Notes: generated by a model not told the origin, from the sequence alone. A stretch of 64,000 nucleotides of DNA from Clostridium kluyveri DSM 555 (GCF_000016505.1 NC_009706.1:930001-994000); one strand, 5' to 3'. Positions 30,928 through 39,665 are shown, counted from the stretch's first letter. Made by a program: numbers and translations.

Positions 30928-31743
30928 ATGAGTAGAATAATGAGGATAGGTGAAAAAGATTTTCAAATAGGTAAAAGAACTTATATAATGGGTATACTTA
31001 ATATTACCCCAGATTCTTTTTCAGATGGAGGAAAGTTTAATAATATAGAATTAGCTTTAGAACGTGCTAAACAAATGGAAATAGAAGGAGCTGACATAAT
31101 AGATATAGGTGGAGAATCTACGAGACCGGGTTATAAGCCTATAACTGAACAGGAAGAACTAGAGAGGATTATTCCTGTAATAGGGACATTAGTAAAACAC
31201 ATAAATATACCTATTTCGGTAGATACATATAGATCTAAAGTTGCAGAACGAGCTTTAGATGTAGGAGCATCTTTTGTAAATGATATATGGGGACTTAAAA
31301 AAGATCCTCGCATGGCGTTTATCGCATCTCATTATAAGGTTCCGTGTTGTTTAATGCATAATAGAGACAATACAAACTATAATAATTTGATAGAAGATAT
31401 ATTGAATGATTTAAAAGAGAGTATAAATATTGCTTTAAATGCTGGAGTAGATGATAAAAATATAATATTAGATCCTGGAATTGGATTTGGGAAGAACTAT
31501 GAACAGAATTTAATGGTTATGCGTAATTTAGAAAGGTTTTCTGAACTAGGTTATCCTGTGCTTCTTGGAACCTCAAGAAAATCAATTATAGGAAATACAT
31601 TAAAGCTTAAAGTACATGAGCGATTGGAAGGAACTATAGCTACCACAGTGATAGGTATAATGAAAAAATGTGCTTTTGTAAGAGTTCATGATGTTAAAGA
31701 AAATAAAAGAGCAGCTGTAATGTCAGATATAATAGTTAGATGA
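30928..31743 (+). CDS. folP: Dihydropteroate synthase
   Basis: A 271-aa TIM-barrel enzyme that joins 6-hydroxymethyl-dihydropterin diphosphate to p-aminobenzoate. Signatures are MGILNITPDSFSDGGKF near residues 21-37 and IIDIGGESTRPGY near 57-69; the later ILDPGIGFGKNYEQN and LLGTSRKSIIG contribute to substrate binding. It begins the folate cluster folP-folE-HD-folBK. A GGTGG precedes the ATG. Confidence 0.96.
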   Translation: MSRIMRIGEKDFQIGKRTYIMGILNITPDSFSDGGKFNNIELALERAKQMEIEGADIIDIGGESTRPGYKPITEQEELERIIPVIGTLVKHINIPISVDTYRSKVAERALDVGASFVNDIWGLKKDPRMAFIASHYKVPCCLMHNRDNTNYNNLIEDILNDLKESINIALNAGVDDKNIILDPGIGFGKNYEQNLMVMRNLERFSELGYPVLLGTSRKSIIGNTLKLKVHERLEGTIATTVIGIMKKCAFVRVHDVKENKRAAVMSDIIVR

Positions 31744-31800
31744 TTATAATAAACTAGTGATTTTTTAAGTAGATGATTTCACGTATTTTAAGGAGGTAAA

Positions 31801-31827
31801 TATTGAGTATGTTTTTCATACTCAATA
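31801..31827 (+). promoter_or_regulatory. Perfect hairpin between the folE Shine-Dalgarno and start codon
   Basis: TATTGAGTATG at 31801-31811 pairs over 11 bp with CATACTCAATA at 31817-31827 around TTTTT. A strong AAGGAGG lies at 31790-31796, while the folE ATG is at 31838. Folding would shorten the effective spacing from 41 to about 14 bases. A 21-codon reading frame starting with the TTG at 31803 ends at 31868, inside folE in another frame, and could alternatively couple translation. Confidence 0.6.
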
Positions 31828-31837
31828 TGTTTGTATT

Positions 31838-32395
31838 ATGGATGAAAACAAGATTAAAGATGCTGTAAGAATGATTATAGAAGCTATAGGAGAAAATCCT
31901 GAAAGAGAGGGACTTGCAGAAACCCCTGATAGGATTGCCAGAATGTATACTGAAATATTTTCCGGGCTAAAAGAAAAGCCAGAAGAACATTTAAAGAAAG
32001 TATTTACTGTAAATAATGATGATATTGTGTTAGAAAAAGACATTCAATTTTATTCTATGTGTGAACACCATTTTATGCCTTTTTATGGAAAAACACATGT
32101 AGCATATATACCCAATGGTAAAGTTGTTGGATTAAGTAAGTTGGCAAGAACCGTGGAGGTATTTGCAAAAAGACTTCAACTTCAAGAAAGAATGACTGTT
32201 CAAATTGCAGATTCAATAATGGATTATCTGAAAGTAAAAGGAGTTATGGTTGTTATAGAAGCAGAACATATGTGTATGACTATGAGAGGAATAAAAAAAC
32301 CAGGAAGTAAAACTGTTACAGTTGCTACCAGAGGAATATTTAAAAATAAAATTGAATTTAGAAATCAAGTTTATGAAATGATAAAAATGAAATAA
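31838..32395 (+). CDS. folE: GTP cyclohydrolase I
   Basis: A 185-aa enzyme that converts GTP to 7,8-dihydroneopterin triphosphate, the first step of folate synthesis. The zinc ligands and active site appear in [14 protein letters not shown] near residues 68-81 and in [17 protein letters not shown] near 141-157. Length fits the short bacterial type I form. The ATG at 31838 has no nearby Shine-Dalgarno; AAGGAGG is 41 bases upstream across a perfect hairpin. The homologous start [17 protein letters not shown] supports this start rather than a longer one. Confidence 0.95.
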   Translation: MDENKIKDAVRMIIEAIGENPEREGLAETPDRIARMYTEIFSGLKEKPEEHLKKVFTVNNDDIVLEKDIQFYSMCEHHFMPFYGKTHVAYIPNGKVVGLSKLARTVEVFAKRLQLQERMTVQIADSIMDYLKVKGVMVVIEAEHMCMTMRGIKKPGSKTVTVATRGIFKNKIEFRNQVYEMIKMK

Positions 32396-32410
32396 AAGGC
32401 AGGTGGATTT

Positions 32411-32887
32411 TTGAATAGAATAAACGCTATATTAGAAAATCAGAAATTTTGTAGATATCTACAAAAAAACTTTCAAATAGAAAAGCACCGAGAATTTTGT
32501 AAGCATGATATATGTCATTCGTTAGATGTAGCCAGAATAGCTTATATAATGGTATTGGAAAATAATATTCACATAAAAAAGGAAAATATATATGCAGCTG
32601 CATTGCTGCATGACATAGGAAAATGGATGCAATATGAGGAGGGTATACCTCATGAATTGGCTAGTGCTAAATTGGCCGAAGATATTTTAATTGAATGTGG
32701 TTTTACAGAAGATGAAATAGAACAGATCCTAAATATGATATTAAGTCACAGAAAAAAAGAGACTGATGATTTGATAAATAAGATATTTTATTCAAGTGAT
32801 AAAATATCTAGAAATTGTTTTAGATGTGAAGCTGCTTCCAAATGCAATTGGTCAGAAGAAAAGAAAAATTATAATATTAAATACTAA
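32411..32887 (+). CDS. HD-domain phosphohydrolase in the folate operon
   Basis: A 158-aa HD-superfamily protein. The metal-binding set is visible as H in CHSLDVAR near residue 36, the HD pair in AALLHDIGKWMQY near 65-77, and later SHRKKET and the aspartate of YSSDKISR near 130. A C-terminal cysteine cluster (CFRCEAASKC) near 136-145 may bind metal. The start is TTG with CAGGTGG ahead. It lies 15 bases after folE and 27 before folB-folK, so it belongs to the operon. Its substrate is not known; the pathway step with no recognised gene here is dihydroneopterin triphosphate dephosphorylation. Confidence 0.8.
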   Translation: MNRINAILENQKFCRYLQKNFQIEKHREFCKHDICHSLDVARIAYIMVLENNIHIKKENIYAAALLHDIGKWMQYEEGIPHELASAKLAEDILIECGFTEDEIEQILNMILSHRKKETDDLINKIFYSSDKISRNCFRCEAASKCNWSEEKKNYNIKY

Positions 32888-32914
32888 TGGCAATTAGGTA
32901 GGAGATGATGGCAT

Positions 32915-33805
32915 ATGGACATTATATATATTAAAGATTTGGAAGTGTATGCATATCATGGAGTAAATCAAGCTGAAAAAGATTTAGGCCAGAGATTTCT
33001 AATATCTTTAAAAATGTTTTTAGATTTAAGTGAGGCAGCAGATAAAGATGACTTAAGTAAAACTGTGAACTATAGTGAGTTATGCTTTGAAATAGAAAAG
33101 GAATTTAAAAGGAAGAGATATAATCTTATTGAGAAATCTGCTCAGTCGTTGGCATATTTTATATTAAAAAAGCATGAAATAGTAAAAGGGGTAAAGGTTA
33201 AGGTGAAAAAACCCTGGGCACCTATAGGCAAACCTTTAGATTGGGTGGCTGTGGAAATAGATAGGTGGTGGCATAAAGCCTATATTGCTGTTGGTTCAAA
33301 TATGGGAAACAAAGAAAAAAATATACAAAATGCAATACATAATATAAATTGTTCACCTTATAATAAGGTGATAAAAGTATCTAGGTTATATAACACTAAA
33401 CCTGTGGGGTATGTGGAACAAGAAGATTTTTTAAATGGGGCCTTAGAAATAAAGACCTTAATGGCTCCTAAGAAATTGATGGAGTTTTTACTAGATGTAG
33501 AAAAAACATTAAAACGGGAAAGAACTATAAGATGGGGACCACGCACCATAGATTTAGATATAATTTTATATGATAATATAGTGACTTATGAGGAAGAAAT
33601 TGTTATACCTCACCCTAGAATGCAGGAAAGATTATTCGTACTGAAGCCTTTATGTGATATTGCACCATACATGGTTCATCCACTTTTAAAAACTAGAATT
33701 ATAGATTTGACAAGAGAACTCGAGAAAAAAGGTACATTGTCAAGTGATTCAGAGGTTCAGGTAGAGTTTACTACAGAGAAATATTCTTCTCCATCTGAAC
33801 CTTAA
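32915..33805 (+). CDS. folBK: Fused dihydroneopterin aldolase / 6-hydroxymethyl-dihydropterin pyrophosphokinase
   Basis: A 296-aa two-domain enzyme. Residues 1-118 are FolB (VYAYHGVNQAEKDLGQRF, NYSELC, KKPWAPIG), which cleaves dihydroneopterin. Residues ~122-280 are FolK (AYIAVGSNMGNKEKNIQNAI, WGPRTIDLDIILYDN, IPHPRMQERLFVLKPL), which diphosphorylates 6-hydroxymethyl-dihydropterin. The junction is direct, with WWHKAYIAVGSN and no linker. Such fusions are known in clostridia and other bacteria. It completes the folate operon. TAGGAGATG precedes the ATG. Confidence 0.95.
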   Translation: MDIIYIKDLEVYAYHGVNQAEKDLGQRFLISLKMFLDLSEAADKDDLSKTVNYSELCFEIEKEFKRKRYNLIEKSAQSLAYFILKKHEIVKGVKVKVKKPWAPIGKPLDWVAVEIDRWWHKAYIAVGSNMGNKEKNIQNAIHNINCSPYNKVIKVSRLYNTKPVGYVEQEDFLNGALEIKTLMAPKKLMEFLLDVEKTLKRERTIRWGPRTIDLDIILYDNIVTYEEEIVIPHPRMQERLFVLKPLCDIAPYMVHPLLKTRIIDLTRELEKKGTLSSDSEVQVEFTTEKYSSPSEP

Positions 33806-33832
33806 AAGAACTTATAACTTTTCTGTTTGAGG

Positions 33833-35080
33833 TTAATTTTTAAGAATATAGTTTAGAACAGGATCTTCTTTGTCTAAATAATCTTTTATGGATATTTCAA
33901 TTATTTTGTCTGGTATAAAAGTGTTTTTATTGTCTGTGGAAGTTTTATTAAATTGTGTGGAATATTGTATTTCTATTTTTGAATTAGGAAGAGTAAAACT
34001 TTTCACAGAACCATAATGATTTGGTTTGCCACTTGTCTCTTCACCTATAAAAGTTGCATTAGTTTCTTTTCTTAAAGTAACAGCGTTGATTATAGCTGAT
34101 GAAAAAGTGGTTCTTCCCACTATGACGAAAAGATGAGTTTTATTATTTATTTCTTTGTTTTTTATCCAGTCTATAATAGGGTTTATATATTTATCACTGC
34201 CTCCTGAATTGTCTCTTATATCAATTACAAATTTATCAACAATATGAGTATTCATAAATTTAAGCATATCACCCGTAAAATCTTCCATTGTTTTGGAAGT
34301 ATCATCTTCTTGACATTTATTGTATTTAAAATACAAGATTTTTTCTTCGGATATATACTTATACCAGTAATTTAAATTACTTTTCTGCATATATAAAGGA
34401 TATGAAGTATCAAAGTTACCTTTTATAATGAATTTTCCATGGAGATCTTCATTATTTAGGGAATTTATATTTAAATTAAAGGCTTCTCCTTGATTGTTTT
34501 CAAAGGTAAAAAGAGTATTTTTTACATTGGATGTAATATTTAAACCATGGAGAATTTCAGCATTCGTAAGATATTTAGGAATATATTTTTTTATTACAGC
34601 ACTATTTTCATTAACTATTAATGGTAAAATATTTTTTTGAACTGTCTCTATGTTTACACCATTTATCTTTATAAGTTTTGTGTAAAGAGCTTTTTTATAT
34701 TCAGGTATGGTATTTACAACGTATATACCTTCTTTAAAATAGTAAAATTGTATTGGGTAAATAATTGAAGTTTCTTTATAGAGAGAGGTATGGGTGTCTC
34801 CTATGCTAGCTATTATCTTGTAAATGCCTGATAGTATTTGGTCATCGTTTAGCTTATATACAGAATTTTTCAAGGTGGTTAATTCATTATTAAACTTCTC
34901 CTCATTAATTTTAAAAAAGAGATTTACATGTTTTTTTGGAAGAGATTTTTGTATATAATTTAAATCTTTTATCCATTTTGTATTTCTGTCTCCACCTAGA
35001 TATTGTGATTCACAACTGGTAAAAAATATACTTAAGTAAATTAATATAAAACAAAAATTAGCTTTTATGAATTTGTTCAT
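33833..35080 (-). CDS. S41-family peptidase, possible lipoprotein, NSR-like
   Basis: About 415 aa. An N-terminal signal with a lipobox-like end (FFTSC, cysteine 23) suggests surface anchoring. The S41 core has the likely catalytic histidine in GDTHTSLY (H97), IDIRDNSGGS near 287-295 and the nucleophile region RTTFSSA (S327), comparable with the TASSAEM motif of the nisin-resistance protein NSR. The in-frame ATG at 35107 lacks a ribosome binding site; AAAAGGAG lies just before the ATG at 35080. It is the last gene of the ABC operon, 30 bases after the second permease. Peptide cleavage is inferred from family and context. Confidence 0.75.
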   Translation of the reverse strand: MNKFIKANFCFILIYLSIFFTSCESQYLGGDRNTKWIKDLNYIQKSLPKKHVNLFFKINEEKFNNELTTLKNSVYKLNDDQILSGIYKIIASIGDTHTSLYKETSIIYPIQFYYFKEGIYVVNTIPEYKKALYTKLIKINGVNIETVQKNILPLIVNENSAVIKKYIPKYLTNAEILHGLNITSNVKNTLFTFENNQGEAFNLNINSLNNEDLHGKFIIKGNFDTSYPLYMQKSNLNYWYKYISEEKILYFKYNKCQEDDTSKTMEDFTGDMLKFMNTHIVDKFVIDIRDNSGGSDKYINPIIDWIKNKEINNKTHLFVIVGRTTFSSAIINAVTLRKETNATFIGEETSGKPNHYGSVKSFTLPNSKIEIQYSTQFNKTSTDNKNTFIPDKIIEISIKDYLDKEDPVLNYILKN

Positions 35081-35110
35081 TATTAGACTCCTTTTTATTT
35101 GGTACAAATT

Positions 35111-35839
35111 TTAGTTAATGTCCTGTTGAATAAAATGATACATACCAATGAATAAGAATAGAATAAAACATAAAATGCCTGAAGTTAAAACATACTTCAA
35201 GTTGATATCTTTTAAATTATAAAAATATGCAGATGAAAGATAAGGGGATGTTAATGGAATATATTTTAAATTTCCCAGGTCATTATTTACTAAGAGGCTG
35301 CTTAAAATAAAGGCCAATATTCCATATGAAGAAGGTATTATAAGATTTTTACTTATATTTGCAACTAATATTGGGATAGGTGTTAGAAGGAATTGGAAAA
35401 ATAAGGAGTAACCATTGGCTCTTATATCCTTAATTATTAAACTTCCTTCTGGGAAAATACCATTTAGAAAGTAATAACTTAGAGGAATGGAGAGGGTTTC
35501 AATGGCATATGTAAAAAAAATAACTATATACAAGGTTATTAATTTTGATATAAAAATCTTTAACCTGCTTATAGGGTAAGTATACAATATGTTAGTGGTA
35601 ATATCTGTAACTTCTCGTGAAAAAATATAGGCTGCTGTTATTGAAAATAGAACTGTGTATAACATTAAAAAATTTACCTGTTCTATATTATAGGCATATT
35701 TTTCAAAGGGCATATCATGTTCAGTTATGAATCTTGCCAGAAACATAAATATTGTCATAAGGATTCCACAAATAAAAACTACGGGTATTATATAAGTCTT
35801 TTTTAGTTTTAAAAATTCTGAGTATATAGTATTTAGCAT
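35111..35839 (-). CDS. ABC-2-type permease (second, LanG/LanE-like)
   Basis: A 242-aa membrane protein with six predicted helices and a short cytoplasmic start (YSEFLKLKKTYIIPVVFICG). It is a close paralog of the permease at 35961: YIFSREVTDITTNILYTYPI is shared almost word for word, so the two arose by duplication. The size matches LanE/LanG subunits of lantibiotic immunity exporters. It probably pairs with the paralog and the ATPase at 36711. GGAGG precedes the ATG. Confidence 0.85.
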   Translation of the reverse strand: MLNTIYSEFLKLKKTYIIPVVFICGILMTIFMFLARFITEHDMPFEKYAYNIEQVNFLMLYTVLFSITAAYIFSREVTDITTNILYTYPISRLKIFISKLITLYIVIFFTYAIETLSIPLSYYFLNGIFPEGSLIIKDIRANGYSLFFQFLLTPIPILVANISKNLIIPSSYGILAFILSSLLVNNDLGNLKYIPLTSPYLSSAYFYNLKDINLKYVLTSGILCFILFLFIGMYHFIQQDIN

Positions 35840-35888
35840 TTGAATTCCTCCATTAAAGTAATTTGTTCAATAAAGTGTCCATCTGAAT

Positions 35889-35913
35889 CTTAGAAGAACT
35901 TATCCAGTCCCCA
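35889..35913. repeat. Second copy of the CTTAGAAGAACTTATC motif
   Basis: CTTAGAAGAACTTATCCAGTCCCCA matches the reverse complement of 21127-21151 with two mismatches (given here as CTTAGAAGAACTTATC plus AGTC-CCA). It lies in the 121-base gap between the two permease genes, flanked by AAAGTG and CACTTT which can pair. Confidence 0.55.
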
Positions 35914-35960
35914 CTTTGAACAAGATGAGGGTGTTAGTGATGGTAGCGTTTGGATAAAAA

Positions 35961-36710
35961 TTACTTGATATCTATATGGTTATAATGATAAGTGCATATA
36001 AAGATTGATATGCAAAAGGTTAAAACAGTATTTACAGTAATTATTACAAAATCCAGGGGATCTCCCACATGAAAATAATATACAGGAATTGCAGGAAGCA
36101 TCAAAGGAGACATCTGCATATATATACCTGTTAAAGTAATAAATGCATTGGATATGGAAGCCAATGTACCACATACTACAGGTAAAATAATGTTTCTGGT
36201 TATATTTCCAATGAGTATAGGAATAGGCATCAGTAAAAGTTGTGCAAACAGGGAATATGTATTTACTTTTATATCTTCTATAATAAAATTTTTAGCAGGA
36301 AACTGTCCCCAGCATATATAAAGAGTTACATAGGCAGCTATAAATTGAATAAAATATACAGCCAGAATTAATATATATATTGTAATGAGTTTGGCTATGA
36401 ATATTTTTGTTCTGTTAATGGGATAGGTGTATAAGATATTAGTGGTTCTATCTGTAAATTCCCTCGAAAAAATATAGCTTGATATTAGTGAAAAAAAAAC
36501 TACATACAAAAATTGAAAACAAATCAGTTCTACATTTATTCTATAATTTTTAATAAGGGTATATCGCAGTGTGTCTGAAATATTACTATAATCATTTGAA
36601 AGCGATGCAATACATTGAAAGATAGGAATAAAAACTGAAATAATTAAGGATAAAATGATTATATAGGATTTTTTTAATTTCAAAAATTCCGAATATATTA
36701 TATTAAACAT
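35961..36710 (-). CDS. ABC-2-type permease (first, LanE/LanG-like)
   Basis: A 249-aa six-helix membrane protein, paralog of the permease at 35111 (YIFSREFTDRTTNILYTYPI in both with few changes). Its start codon follows the ATPase stop codon directly, so the two are translationally coupled. It likely forms the membrane channel with its paralog and the ATPase. CAGGAGG precedes the ATG. Confidence 0.85.
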   Translation of the reverse strand: MFNIIYSEFLKLKKSYIIILSLIISVFIPIFQCIASLSNDYSNISDTLRYTLIKNYRINVELICFQFLYVVFFSLISSYIFSREFTDRTTNILYTYPINRTKIFIAKLITIYILILAVYFIQFIAAYVTLYICWGQFPAKNFIIEDIKVNTYSLFAQLLLMPIPILIGNITRNIILPVVCGTLASISNAFITLTGIYMQMSPLMLPAIPVYYFHVGDPLDFVIITVNTVLTFCISIFICTYHYNHIDIK

Positions 36711-37622
36711 TTAATTTCCTCCTGTAAGTTTTAGAAAATAATCTTCCAGGCTGTCTATTTTTAAGCAGATTTCCTCCACAAGTATATCATTTGAAACAAG
36801 AACCTTGTTTATAGTAGAAACTTCTTGAAGTCTTTCATAAACTCTTAGATTATTTTTTCCCCACAGTGTATAATCTTTTATATTTAGCTTTTCTTCTAAG
36901 ATAAAACAAGATTTTTTATCCTTATCGACTTTTATATTTATATAATGTCTATTTCTTTTTTTAAGTTCATCATAGGGTATTTCTTCTAAAAGTACACCCT
37001 TATGAATTATTCCAACTTTTGTAGCCATTTGTTGAATCTCGCTTAATATATGACTAGATATTAAAAATGTAATATTTTGTTTATGAGCTAAATCTATAAT
37101 TAATTCTCTTATTTCTTTTATCCCAGTAGGATCAAGGCCATTTGTAGGTTCATCCAATATTAAAAATTCAGGATGATGTAAAAGGCTTCTTGCAATTCCA
37201 AGTCTTTGCTTCATGCCAAGGGAAAATTCTTTTACCTTTTTATTTTCCACATTTCCTATACCAACTACTTTTAAAGAGTTTTTTATAGAATCTTTTTCCT
37301 GAACACCCATCATACGTCTGTGTATTTCTAAATTTTCCGAAGCTGTGAGGTTTGGGTAAAATCCAGGATATTCTATTATAGAACCTATTCTTTGAAGTAG
37401 ATTTTTATTTTTACTGGACACTTTTTGGGAAAATAGTTCTATTTCTCCAGAGGTTGATTTTATAAGTCCCATTATCATTCTTATAGTGGTAGTCTTTCCT
37501 GCACCATTTTCACCAAGAAAACCGTATATATCACCTTTTTCTATAGTCATATTTAAATTATCAACTGCATAAAAATTTTTAAATTTTTTAGATAAATTAT
37601 AGGTTTTTAGAATGTTATCCAT
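36711..37622 (-). CDS. ABC transporter ATPase, BcrA/LanF-like
   Basis: A 303-aa ATPase of the bacitracin/lantibiotic exporter type. Walker A GENGAGKTT is at residues 37-45, the signature is EFSLGMKQRLG near 137, Walker B is FLILDEPTNGLDPTG near 155-169, and the H-loop is ISSHILSE near 190. The first ~220 residues are the nucleotide-binding domain, followed by a ~80-residue C-terminal extension usual for the group. It leads an operon with two paralogous permeases and an S41 peptidase, downstream of a two-component system. Export or removal of antimicrobial peptides is the likely role. Confidence 0.9.
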   Translation of the reverse strand: MDNILKTYNLSKKFKNFYAVDNLNMTIEKGDIYGFLGENGAGKTTTIRMIMGLIKSTSGEIELFSQKVSSKNKNLLQRIGSIIEYPGFYPNLTASENLEIHRRMMGVQEKDSIKNSLKVVGIGNVENKKVKEFSLGMKQRLGIARSLLHHPEFLILDEPTNGLDPTGIKEIRELIIDLAHKQNITFLISSHILSEIQQMATKVGIIHKGVLLEEIPYDELKKRNRHYINIKVDKDKKSCFILEEKLNIKDYTLWGKNNLRVYERLQEVSTINKVLVSNDILVEEICLKIDSLEDYFLKLTGGN

Positions 37623-37664
37623 TTAAGTCACCTTCCTGTTATTTATAATCTATTTAATTATTTT

Positions 37665-37704
37665 ACATAAAAAAGGACTATATTTATAATACAATATAAT
37701 CCTT
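37665..37704 (-). terminator. Possible terminator or attenuator hairpin between histidine kinase and ABC genes
   Basis: On the minus strand AAGGATTATATT pairs with AATATAGTCCTT (one mismatch) and runs into TTTTATG. The same bases contain a possible -10 box (TATTAT), so the hairpin might instead be incidental to the promoter of the ABC operon. Confidence 0.4.
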
Positions 37705-37740
37705 ACAAGCTATTTACACGGTTCTTACAATTTTCTTACA
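37703..37740 (-). promoter_or_regulatory. Four 11-bp-spaced TGTAA direct repeats, candidate response-regulator operator
   Basis: On the minus strand TGTAAG, TGTAAG, TGTAAA and TGTAAG start at 37740, 37729, 37718 and 37707, exactly 11 bases apart. The first two overlap the end of the histidine kinase gene. TATTAT ten bases after the last copy could serve as -10 box. OmpR-type regulators such as PhoB and SpaR bind direct repeats at this spacing. Confidence 0.65.
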
Positions 37741-38654
37741 TCTCTATCAAGTGTAAATTTGAATTCTGTTCTTTTTAAGGGAATACTAGATACAGAAATT
37801 GTACCGCCTAGAGATTCTACCAATTTTTTAACTATGCTAAGGCCAAGACCACTACTTTTTAAATTTGATTTTCTTGATTTTTCAACGGTATATAATCTAT
37901 CAAATACGTAATTTATCTCATCTTGAGGTATCCCTAAGCCATTATCCCATATTGATATAAAAACTGTATTTTTAGTACAGCTTATATCGACACATATTTT
38001 TGTGCTGTTTTTTCCATGTTTTAGGATATTGCTTATAATATTGTTTAAAATTCTATTTAAGGCTTTTTCGTCTGCATTAACATATATATTATCTTTTTGA
38101 ACATTTAATTCAGGTTCTATGTCTTTCTTTTTAAATTCATTAAAAAAGGATATAAGCTGTTGTCTTATAACTTCACATATATTAATTGATTTCATTTCTA
38201 ATTTAAAGTCTTTTGAGTCCATCTTTGAAATTTCAAAAAACTCTTCCAACATATCATAGAGATAATTTCCCTTAGTATAAACTATTTTTATGTATCTATT
38301 TATTTCATCCTGGCTTAAATTAGAGTCATTTAGTATAAGTTCTATATATCCAAGAATTGAAGTAAGTGGTGTCCTTAAATCATGTGATATATTTGAGATC
38401 ATTTTTTTCCTTGATTCTTCACTTACAACATTCTTCTTTTCAATATGTTGGAGCTTTTCTATAAGACTATTTATCTTTATAGTTAATTTGCTAAGACATT
38501 TTATATGAGTTTGAAGTCTTATTCTCTGATTGGAGTTTCCATTAAGTATATCATCTATATATTTACATATGCCATTTATATTTTTATAAAGATGCAGTAG
38601 TAATATTGAAAGAAAAATTATTATAGATATGAGTATGTAAGTAACTATGTTCAT
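37725..38654 (-). CDS. Sensor histidine kinase
   Basis: About 309 aa. One transmembrane helix near the N-terminus (TYILISIIIFLSILLLHLY) and little or no extracellular domain, so it senses in or at the membrane. The H-box is SNISHDLRTPL (H91 by this start), the N-box NRILNNIISNILKHG, and G boxes are WDNGLGIP and SSGLGLSIVKKL. A GTG at 38663 is in frame and would overlap the response regulator by 8 bases. The ATG at 38654, with GGGTG ahead, is preferred but not certain. It pairs with the response regulator just upstream. Confidence 0.88.
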   Translation of the reverse strand: MNIVTYILISIIIFLSILLLHLYKNINGICKYIDDILNGNSNQRIRLQTHIKCLSKLTIKINSLIEKLQHIEKKNVVSEESRKKMISNISHDLRTPLTSILGYIELILNDSNLSQDEINRYIKIVYTKGNYLYDMLEEFFEISKMDSKDFKLEMKSINICEVIRQQLISFFNEFKKKDIEPELNVQKDNIYVNADEKALNRILNNIISNILKHGKNSTKICVDISCTKNTVFISIWDNGLGIPQDEINYVFDRLYTVEKSRKSNLKSSGLGLSIVKKLVESLGGTISVSSIPLKRTEFKFTLDRDVRKL

Positions 38655-38655
38655 A

Positions 38656-39348
38656 TTATTCACCCAGTTTGTATCCTATACCCCAAACAGTTGATATATA
38701 TTTAGGGTTGTTTGGAGTATCTTCAATTTTATTTCTCAGTCTTTTTATATGTACCATTACAGTATTATCATCATGTATATATTTATTTTCCCATACATTA
38801 TTAAATATTTGAGCTTTTGTAAATACCCTGTCTGGATTTTCAAGAAAAAGTTTTAGAAGTTGAAATTCTTTTGGTGTTAAATTCAATTCCTTATTTTTTT
38901 TAGATACTTTGTAATTTAAAGTGTTCAATTTAAGATCCGCATATTGTAAAATTGGATTTTTAGAGTACTCTTTATTATAGCTTATATATCTTCTAAGCTG
39001 AGATTTAACTCTTGCGGTTAATTCTCTTATGGAAAAAGGTTTTACAATGTAGTCATCTGCACCCATGCCAAGGCCTATAATTCTATCTGTTTCTTGGTCC
39101 TTGGCAGATAGGATTATAATAGGTACTGTACTGCTTTCTCGTATTTTTCTTAAGACTTCTATGCCGTCTATATATGGAAGCATTAAATCAAGAATAACTA
39201 ATTGAAAATTATCACTATGATATTTATTTATTGCATCTTCTCCATTGAAAGCTTGTATCATATTATATTTTTCTCTTTTTAAAGTATTATAAATCAAATT
39301 ATTTATTTCTTCATCGTCCTCTACGATTAATATTCTAGGCACGTTCAT
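38656..39348 (-). CDS. OmpR/PhoB-family response regulator
   Basis: About 230 aa. The receiver has the acidic pair in IVEDDEEI (11-12), phosphoacceptor D54 in VILDLMLPY, S81 and K103 in VKPFSIREL. The C-terminal winged helix spans residues ~130-228 and ends in ISTVWGIGYKLGE. Start chosen at the ATG of NVPRILIVEDDE, eight bases after TGAGG; an upstream ATG at 39363 is in frame. It is the first gene of the operon and is likely to bind the TGTAA repeats before the ABC genes. Confidence 0.93.
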   Translation of the reverse strand: MNVPRILIVEDDEEINNLIYNTLKREKYNMIQAFNGEDAINKYHSDNFQLVILDLMLPYIDGIEVLRKIRESSTVPIIILSAKDQETDRIIGLGMGADDYIVKPFSIRELTARVKSQLRRYISYNKEYSKNPILQYADLKLNTLNYKVSKKNKELNLTPKEFQLLKLFLENPDRVFTKAQIFNNVWENKYIHDDNTVMVHIKRLRNKIEDTPNNPKYISTVWGIGYKLGE

Positions 39349-39665
39349 TTGTGTAGACCTCATTTCATATAGTTAATTATTTGTTTAATTTAAATTATAG
39401 CACACATATTATTATTTAAATTTAATGAATAAGTTATAGTTAAAAGAGGAATCATAATAAATAAACATATCCAGGAGTATCTATGCTAAAAATACTTTGA
39501 AATATGTAATAAAACTTAGATATGTAGATATAAATTAGTTATATTGTATTTGGAATTAAGACCTAATGTAATGCTCATGATGTAATAATATCCGTCGTCT
39601 TAGAAATGCCCAAAATGAAATAAGTCAGCAAATTTTATTGATAATAAAAAAATGATAAAAAAATG

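Noticed and set aside
33803-33822. Third copy of the CTTAGAAGAACTTATC motif (CTTAAAAGAACTTATAAC)
   Set aside because: Only a partial match overlapping the folBK stop codon; too weak to count.
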